Positions 50,296 through 54,303 of a DNA stretch of 54,303 nt are shown here, piece after piece (the first letter of the stretch is position 1; the number at the start of each line of letters is the position of its first letter). The position numbers were made by a program, and so were the translations under genes. Origin of the DNA: Wenxinia marina DSM 24838 (lineage in GTDB: Bacteria; Pseudomonadota; Alphaproteobacteria; Rhodobacterales; Rhodobacteraceae); contig NZ_KB902312.1 in NCBI RefSeq assembly GCF_000379485.1, forward strand, positions 190,659 to 244,961, in the 5' to 3' direction. Below the pieces are notes generated by a model, which was not told the DNA's origin, made no database searches, and worked only from the letters and a program-made list of their open reading frames with translations.

Positions 50296-51411
50296 CTATG
50301 GGGCGGAGGCTCCGCCGGTCCCGGCGCGGCCCGGCCCGCCGACGTCCCCGGGCGCGACGGCGACCGACTTCACGATGGCATGGACCTGCGTCCCCGGCCG
50401 CAGCCCCATCGCCGTGGCCGACCGGCGCGTGATCCGCGCCAGCACCCGCCCCGCCGCGGTGTCGAGCGCGACGATCACGCCTGGCCCGTCGCCCGGATGC
50501 ATCTCGCGCACGGTCCCCGGCAGGATGTTGAGGGCGGACAGGTCGTGCGGTCGCTCCCCCGCCAGGATCACCTCGTGCGCAGCGATGCGCACCCGCACCG
50601 CGCTGCCCGGCGGCCGCGCCACCTGCGGCAGGAACAGCGCCAGCCCGTTCGCGTCCAGCTCGGTCAGCCCGTCCTCGTGGTGCCGCACGACCCGCGCCGT
50701 CAGCACCGCACCGGCCTCGCGCGCCCCCGCCGGCAGGATCGCGGGGTCGCCCAGCACCTCGGACGCCGGCCCGTGCGCGGTGACGCGCCCCGCCTCCAGC
50801 GCGACGACCGTGGTCGCCAGCCGCGCCACCTCGGACGCGGAGTGGCTGACATAGAGGATGGGCACGCTGACCTCGTCCCGCAGCCGCTCGAAGTAGGGCA
50901 GGATCTCGGCCTTGCGCGCCTCGTCGAGCGCGGCGAGCGGCTCGTCCGCGAGGATCAGGCGCGGCGCCGACAACAGCGCGCGGCCGATGGCGACGCGCTG
51001 CTTCTCGCCTCCCGACAGCGTCGCCGGGCGCCGGTCCAGCAGCGGCCCGATGCCGAGCAGGTCCACGATCCGTCCCGTCTCCTCCCGCGGCGCGTCCTTC
51101 GGCGCGAACCAGGCTCCGTAGGCGAGGTTCTGGCGCACGGTCAGGTGCGGGAACAGCCGCCCCTCCTGAAAGATGTAGCCGATCCGTCGCCGGTGCGGCG
51201 GCAGCCGGATCCCGCGCCGGGTGTCGAGGAGCGTTCGGTCCCCCACCGCGATCCGCCCCTCGTCGGGCCGCAGGAGCCCCGCGAGCGCGTTGACGATGGT
51301 CGTCTTGCCCGACCCCGACCGCCCGAACAGGACCGTCACGCCCGGCGGCGCCCGAAACGCGGCCTGAAGCGTGAAGTCCGCAAAGGCGTGGCGCAGGGCG
51401 ACGTCCAGCAT
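50296..51411 (-). CDS. modC: Molybdate ABC transporter ATP-binding protein
   Basis: Energises molybdate import with ModB and ModA. The 371-residue protein has Walker [11 protein letters not shown] (about 29-38), Q-loop [17 protein letters not shown], signature LSGGEKQRV, Walker [13 protein letters not shown], and H-loop YVSHSASE. The C-terminal part (about 290-355) is a TOBE/Mop-like molybdate-binding regulatory domain ([27 protein letters not shown]). The ATG overlaps the modB stop (TGATG). Confidence 0.94.
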   Translation of the reverse strand: MLDVALRHAFADFTLQAAFRAPPGVTVLFGRSGSGKTTIVNALAGLLRPDEGRIAVGDRTLLDTRRGIRLPPHRRRIGYIFQEGRLFPHLTVRQNLAYGAWFAPKDAPREETGRIVDLLGIGPLLDRRPATLSGGEKQRVAIGRALLSAPRLILADEPLAALDEARKAEILPYFERLRDEVSVPILYVSHSASEVARLATTVVALEAGRVTAHGPASEVLGDPAILPAGAREAGAVLTARVVRHHEDGLTELDANGLALFLPQVARPPGSAVRVRIAAHEVILAGERPHDLSALNILPGTVREMHPGDGPGVIVALDTAAGRVLARITRRSATAMGLRPGTQVHAIVKSVAVAPGDVGGPGRAGTGGASAP

Positions 51412-52106
51412 CAGACGCCCCCGACCCGCGCCGCCACCCGCCGCCCGATCACCTCGGACAGCAGCAGCGCCGCCATCGCCACGACGACCGACACGATCAC
51501 CAGCCGCACCGCCGACCCCTCGCCCCCCGGCACCTGCAGGAAGGCGTGGATCGCGGACGGGATGGTCCGGGTCTGGCCGGGGATGTTCGACACGAACGTG
51601 ATCGTCGCGCCGAACTCTCCCATCGCCTTGGCGAAGGCGAGGATCGCGCCCGCCACGATGCCGGGCAGGATCAGCGGCAGCGTGACGGTGAGAAAGACCC
51701 ACGGCGGCGAGGCGCCGAGGGTCGCCGAGGCCTGCTCCAGCTTCGGATCCACCGCCTCCAGCGACAGCCAGATCGCCCGCACCATCAGCGGGAACGCCAT
51801 CACGCCCGCGGCCAGCGCAGCCCCCGTCCAGCGGAAGGCGAGCACGATGCCCCACTCGGCCAGCACGCCGCCCACCGGCCCCTGCGTGCCGAACGTCAGG
51901 AGGAGGAGGTAGCCCGTCACCACCGGCGGCAGGATCAGCGGCAGGTGGACGAGCCCGTTCAGCAGCTGCCGCCCGGGAAAGCGCCACCGCGCCAGGGCGT
52001 AGGCCGCGAGGATGCCGAACGGCAGGCTGACCAGCGTCGCCCAGAGAGAGACCTGCAGGGAGAGCGCGACCGCCCGCCATTCCTCGGGGCCGAGCCAGTC
52101 CGCCAT
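51411..52106 (-). CDS. modB: Molybdate ABC transporter permease
   Basis: A 231-residue permease with about five helices, starting MADWLGPEEWRAVALSLQVSLWATL. It has the BPD coupling loop EQASATLGASPPWVFLTVTLPLILPGIVAGA and the ModB end AFAKAMGEFGATITFVSNIPGQTRTIP, typical of molybdate permeases. It starts 3 bp after the modA stop. Overlap with modC makes a modABC order. Confidence 0.94.
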   Translation of the reverse strand: MADWLGPEEWRAVALSLQVSLWATLVSLPFGILAAYALARWRFPGRQLLNGLVHLPLILPPVVTGYLLLLTFGTQGPVGGVLAEWGIVLAFRWTGAALAAGVMAFPLMVRAIWLSLEAVDPKLEQASATLGASPPWVFLTVTLPLILPGIVAGAILAFAKAMGEFGATITFVSNIPGQTRTIPSAIHAFLQVPGGEGSAVRLVIVSVVVAMAALLLSEVIGRRVAARVGGV

Positions 52107-52109
52107 CGG

Positions 52110-52877
52110 CTACGGCACGAGGACCGCGAAGCCCTGCCGCTCGAACGCCGCGCGGGCCTCGGGTCCCTGCAGGTAATCGAGGAACTCCGCTTCTTCCGCG
52201 ATCTCGCGGGTGGCGAGATCGGCGGCCGCGTAGACGATGGGCGGGTGCGAGTCGGCTGGAAAGGTGCCGACGACGGTCACGTCGTCCTCGGCCACGGCAT
52301 CTGTAGCGTAGACGATGCCGAGCGGCGCCTCCCCCGCCGACACGAAGGCGAGCGCCGCGCGCACGTTGTCGGCCTGCGCCACCTGCGCCGCGACGCCGTC
52401 CCACAGGCCGAGGCTCTCCAGCGCCGCCCTGCCGTAGATGCCGGCCGGCACCGAATCGACCAGCGCCATCGCCAGGCGGCCGTCGCCGAGGAGGCCGGCG
52501 AGATCGAGTCCCGGGCCGATATCGACCGGCGCCGCGTCGGCGCCCGCGGCGACGAGGACGAGGTCGTTGCCGAGCAGGTCGATCCGCGTCCCCGCCTCGA
52601 CCAGCCCGTCCGCCTCGACCGCGTCCATCCAGTCCGGGCTCGCCGAGATGAAGACGTCCGCCGGCGCGCCCTGCTGGATCTGCCGGGCCAGCGCGGACGA
52701 GCCGGCGAGCGAGACGACGAGGTCGTGGCCGGTCGCGGCCTCGAACCCCGTCTCGATCTCGGCGAGCGCGTCGGCGAGGCTGGCGGCGGCGAAAACGACG
52801 ACCTCGTCGGCCCGCGCCAGCGCGGGCGCAAGGGCGAGCGCCGTGGCGAGGGCAGGGGCGAGGCGCCGGATCGTCAT
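52110..52877 (-). CDS. modA: Molybdate-binding periplasmic protein
   Basis: A 255-residue substrate-binding protein. The signal peptide MTIRRLAPALATALALAPALARA is cleaved near residue 23. ModA blocks follow: VVVFAAASLADALAEIETGFE, VSLAGSSALARQIQQGAPADVFISASPDWMD (oxyanion-binding serines), and VPAGIYGRAALESLG. I chose this ATG, with GGTGGAC upstream, because an in-frame ATG 12 codons earlier lies inside the putative ModE dyad and would bury the leader. First of modABC. Confidence 0.93.
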   Translation of the reverse strand: MTIRRLAPALATALALAPALARADEVVVFAAASLADALAEIETGFEAATGHDLVVSLAGSSALARQIQQGAPADVFISASPDWMDAVEADGLVEAGTRIDLLGNDLVLVAAGADAAPVDIGPGLDLAGLLGDGRLAMALVDSVPAGIYGRAALESLGLWDGVAAQVAQADNVRAALAFVSAGEAPLGIVYATDAVAEDDVTVVGTFPADSHPPIVYAAADLATREIAEEAEFLDYLQGPEARAAFERQGFAVLVP

Positions 52878-52892
52878 CGTCCACCGGGAAGA

Positions 52893-52918
52893 GTGATGTG
52901 TTCCGCCGAACATATCGC
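52893..52918. promoter_or_regulatory. ModE-type operator candidate upstream of modA
   Basis: GTGATGTGTTC and GAACATATCGC are complementary at 9 of 11 positions around a CGCC centre. The dyad is 15 bp before the chosen modA start, between modE and modA. It does not match the TATAT-rich E. coli ModE box exactly. Position beside modE is the main evidence. Confidence 0.45.
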
Positions 52919-52942
52919 AAGCGGGCCGGTACCGGGCAAGCG

Positions 52943-53320
52943 CTATTCGGTGCCGCCCGGCCCCTTCGCCATCGCCTGCAGGGCCGCAATCCCCGCCGCG
53001 CCGGCCTCGGCCGTGATCTCCTCGATCTCGCGGTAGGTCGCCAGAACCGCCTCGCCCGCTCCGGTCAGCCGCGCGCCGCCGCCCGCGGGGCCGCCGCGCG
53101 TCGAGTCGACCAGCGGCTCGCGGAAGGCGGCGTTCATCTCGCCGACCAGCATCCAGGCGCGCTTGTAGCTCATGCCCATCGCGCGGCCGGCCGCCGCGAT
53201 GGAGCCGGTCTGGCGGATCCGCTCCAGGAGGTCCGCCTTGCCGGGTCCCAGCATGGCGTCCTCACCCAGCACGATCCGGATCCGGACCCGCGGCCCGCCG
53301 CTGGAGACTGCGTCGCTCAT
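52943..53320 (-). CDS. modE: ModE-like transcriptional regulator, DNA-binding domain only
   Basis: A 125-residue winged helix-turn-helix of the ModE/LysR-like type: RIRIVLGEDAMLGPGKADLLERIRQTGSIAAAGRAMGMSYKRAWMLVGEMN, then GGPAGGGARLTGAGEAVLATYREIE. The C-terminal di-Mop molybdate domains of E. coli ModE (262 residues) are missing, as in many alphaproteobacterial members. If it regulates modABC, the molybdate signal must come from elsewhere. It is 65 bp upstream of modA in the same direction. Start chosen at MSDAV, as homologues begin shortly before RVRI. Confidence 0.86.
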   Translation of the reverse strand: MSDAVSSGGPRVRIRIVLGEDAMLGPGKADLLERIRQTGSIAAAGRAMGMSYKRAWMLVGEMNAAFREPLVDSTRGGPAGGGARLTGAGEAVLATYREIEEITAEAGAAGIAALQAMAKGPGGTE

Positions 53321-53443
53321 CGCGCCTGTATGCCAGCCGGCCGGCCCGGCGGGCAAGCCGGCCCGCCTGTGCCGGATCGCCCGGATCCCGCCCTTCGCAG
53401 GGGCGATCTCCCCACTTCGGCAGCTCGCATCGCCGCGTCCCGC

Positions 53444-54106
53444 TCAGCCCTCCTTGAGACGGTACAGCGCCGCGGGACGGTGGCGTCCGCCGGTCGACTT
53501 CTCGCCCGTATCCTCCAGCGCATACTCGCTCGCCAGCCACTTGCGGAAGTTGCGCTTGTCCATCGCCTCGCCGCGCAGCGTCTCGAAGACCTGCTGCGCC
53601 TGCGACAGGGTGAAGGCCGGGGGCAGGAAGTCGAACGCGATCAGCGCGCTGTCGTGAAGCGTCGCGGTCACGTCCCGCGCCAGCTGCGCCCGGCCGTCCG
53701 CAACGATGCGGTCGTGGTCGAAGGCCAGCGGCGGCAGGTCGTCGACCGCGAACCAGCGCGCGTCCCGCGCGTCGCTGCCGCCCGTCGCGATCAGGTCGTC
53801 CGACGGGACGAGGGCGACGAAGGCGACCGTGATGACGCGGCCGCGGGGATCGCGGTCGGGGTGTCCGTAGGTGCGCAGCTGCCGGATCGGAATGCCGGTG
53901 AGCCCGGTCTCCTCCTCCAGCTCGCGCAGCGCGCCGTCGCGAAGATCCTCGTCCATCTGGACGAACCCGCCGGGGATCGCCCAGGCGCCCCGGAACGGAT
54001 CGATCTTCCTCTCGATGAGGAGGACCTGAAGGATGCCGTCGCGGATCGAGAAGACGAGGATGTCCGTCGTCACGCTCGGCCTGGGGTAGTCGTAGGTATA
54101 GCTCAT
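53444..54106 (-). CDS. Nudix protein with C-terminal winged-helix region (NrtR-like)
   Basis: A 220-residue protein. The Nudix box is intact: G-F-V-Q-M-D-E-D-L-R-D-G-A-L-R-E-L-E-E-E-T-G-L fits GX5EX7REUXEEXGU. Residues about 150-215 (LSQAQQVFETLRGEAMDKRNFRKWLA) resemble the winged-helix of NrtR, the ADP-ribose-responsive repressor of NAD genes. Many NrtR proteins have a degenerate Nudix box, so this one may be an active hydrolase with the same architecture. No NAD-biosynthesis gene is in the window. GGCAGGCACG precedes the ATG. Confidence 0.85.
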   Translation of the reverse strand: MSYTYDYPRPSVTTDILVFSIRDGILQVLLIERKIDPFRGAWAIPGGFVQMDEDLRDGALRELEEETGLTGIPIRQLRTYGHPDRDPRGRVITVAFVALVPSDDLIATGGSDARDARWFAVDDLPPLAFDHDRIVADGRAQLARDVTATLHDSALIAFDFLPPAFTLSQAQQVFETLRGEAMDKRNFRKWLASEYALEDTGEKSTGGRHRPAALYRLKEG

Positions 54107-54183
54107 CGTGCCTGCCTCTGGTCCTGAACGCCTGAATAGCCCGTCCGCCGGTGAGGGACAGGCCATTCGGTCCTGGGTCGGGA

Positions 54184-54220
54184 GCGGCGGCGCCGGGCGG
54201 GAGGGTCCCGGCGCCGCCGC
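54184..54220 (-). terminator. Strong GC hairpin after the edge gene
   Basis: A perfect 14-bp stem GCGGCGGCGCCGGG/CCCGGCGCCGCCGC with a 9-nt loop starts about 10 bp after the stop of the partial frame at the window end. No T-run follows. It most likely marks the 3' end of that transcript. Confidence 0.65.
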
Positions 54221-54230
54221 GGGGGTCAGA

Positions 54231-54302
54231 TCAGAAGCACTGCCAGACGGTGATCCAGTTGCCCCAGTAGTCGGTGACGGTGACCCACTCGCAGTAGTAG
54301 CC
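54231..54302 (-). CDS. C-terminal end of a small Cys/Trp-rich protein (cut by window edge)
   Basis: The last 23 codons visible on the minus strand read GYYCEWVTVTDYWGNW followed by ITVWQCF and a stop. Two Cys and an unusual wealth of Trp and Tyr suggest a small disulphide-bonded, possibly exported protein. The strong hairpin just after the stop supports a real gene end. No family can be recognised from this fragment. Confidence 0.45.
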   Translation of the reverse strand, partial: GYYCEWVTVTDYWGNWITVWQCF

Positions 54303-54303
54303 G

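Noticed and set aside
52878-52913. Longer modA starting 12 codons upstream
   Set aside because: The upstream ATG lies inside the putative operator dyad and places non-hydrophobic residues before the signal peptide.

Overview
The window is high-GC DNA (roughly 70% by eye), densely packed with genes and with many 1-4 bp start/stop overlaps. Gene content and order point to an alphaproteobacterium of the Rhodobacteraceae/Roseobacteraceae: mdh, sucCD and sucA beside an sdh operon, a complete-looking block of ethylmalonyl-CoA (EMC) pathway genes, an H-NS/HvrA-type protein, and DUF1737 and DUF6455 proteins. No rRNA, tRNA, CRISPR array, integrase, transposase or prophage gene was seen. It reads as ordinary chromosome rather than an island.

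Layout. 1-7571 (minus strand): mdh, a secreted unknown, sucC, a small lipoprotein, a secreted unknown, sucD, a DUF805 membrane protein, and sucA cut by the left edge. 7728-9458: two exported proteins, one with two PRC-barrel domains around an acidic repeat linker. 9691-17718 (plus): mcl2, nnrU-like, DUF1737, mch, sdhC, sdhD, an exported unknown, sdhA, a lipoprotein, a zinc-ribbon methyltransferase, sdhB, an unknown. 17715-21421: DUF6455, DUF1989, a BNR-repeat protein, deoD, H-NS-like. 21536-27730: ecm, an alpha/beta hydrolase, a PlsB-like acyltransferase and ccr. 27815-31119: an SDR, a RecD-like helicase, a LuxR-type regulator with an overlapping small gene. 31233-39152: a BMP-type nucleoside ABC transporter with purine nucleoside phosphorylase and a TSUP permease. 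39314-44250: rimI, tsaB, a NifU-like protein, uspA, a membrane unknown and ilvE. 44370-50171: GFA protein, M3 peptidase, small membrane protein, VOC protein, ECF sigma-like protein, amino-acid ABC permease and binding protein. 50296-54106: modC, modB, modA, modE and an NrtR-like Nudix protein. At the right edge is the C-terminus of another small ORF.

How it fits together. Acetyl-CoA assimilation by the EMC pathway (Ccr, Ecm, Mch, Mcl2) is encoded next to the TCA enzymes that receive its products, malate and succinyl-CoA (Mdh, SucCD, Sdh, SucA). The nucleoside operon couples uptake to phosphorolysis.

The most interesting signals are regulatory. Two intergenic regions, upstream of sucC and of sdhC, carry the same double operator: two GTGATCAC octamers exactly 21 bp apart behind a shared ATTTGTGATCAC. 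Other operator candidates are a perfect 19-bp palindrome upstream of ccr, twin palindromes just after ccr, a RutR-like site upstream of the nucleoside operon, and a dyad between modE and modA. A palindromic repeat array bridges the amino-acid ABC genes as an open, overlap-coupled reading frame.
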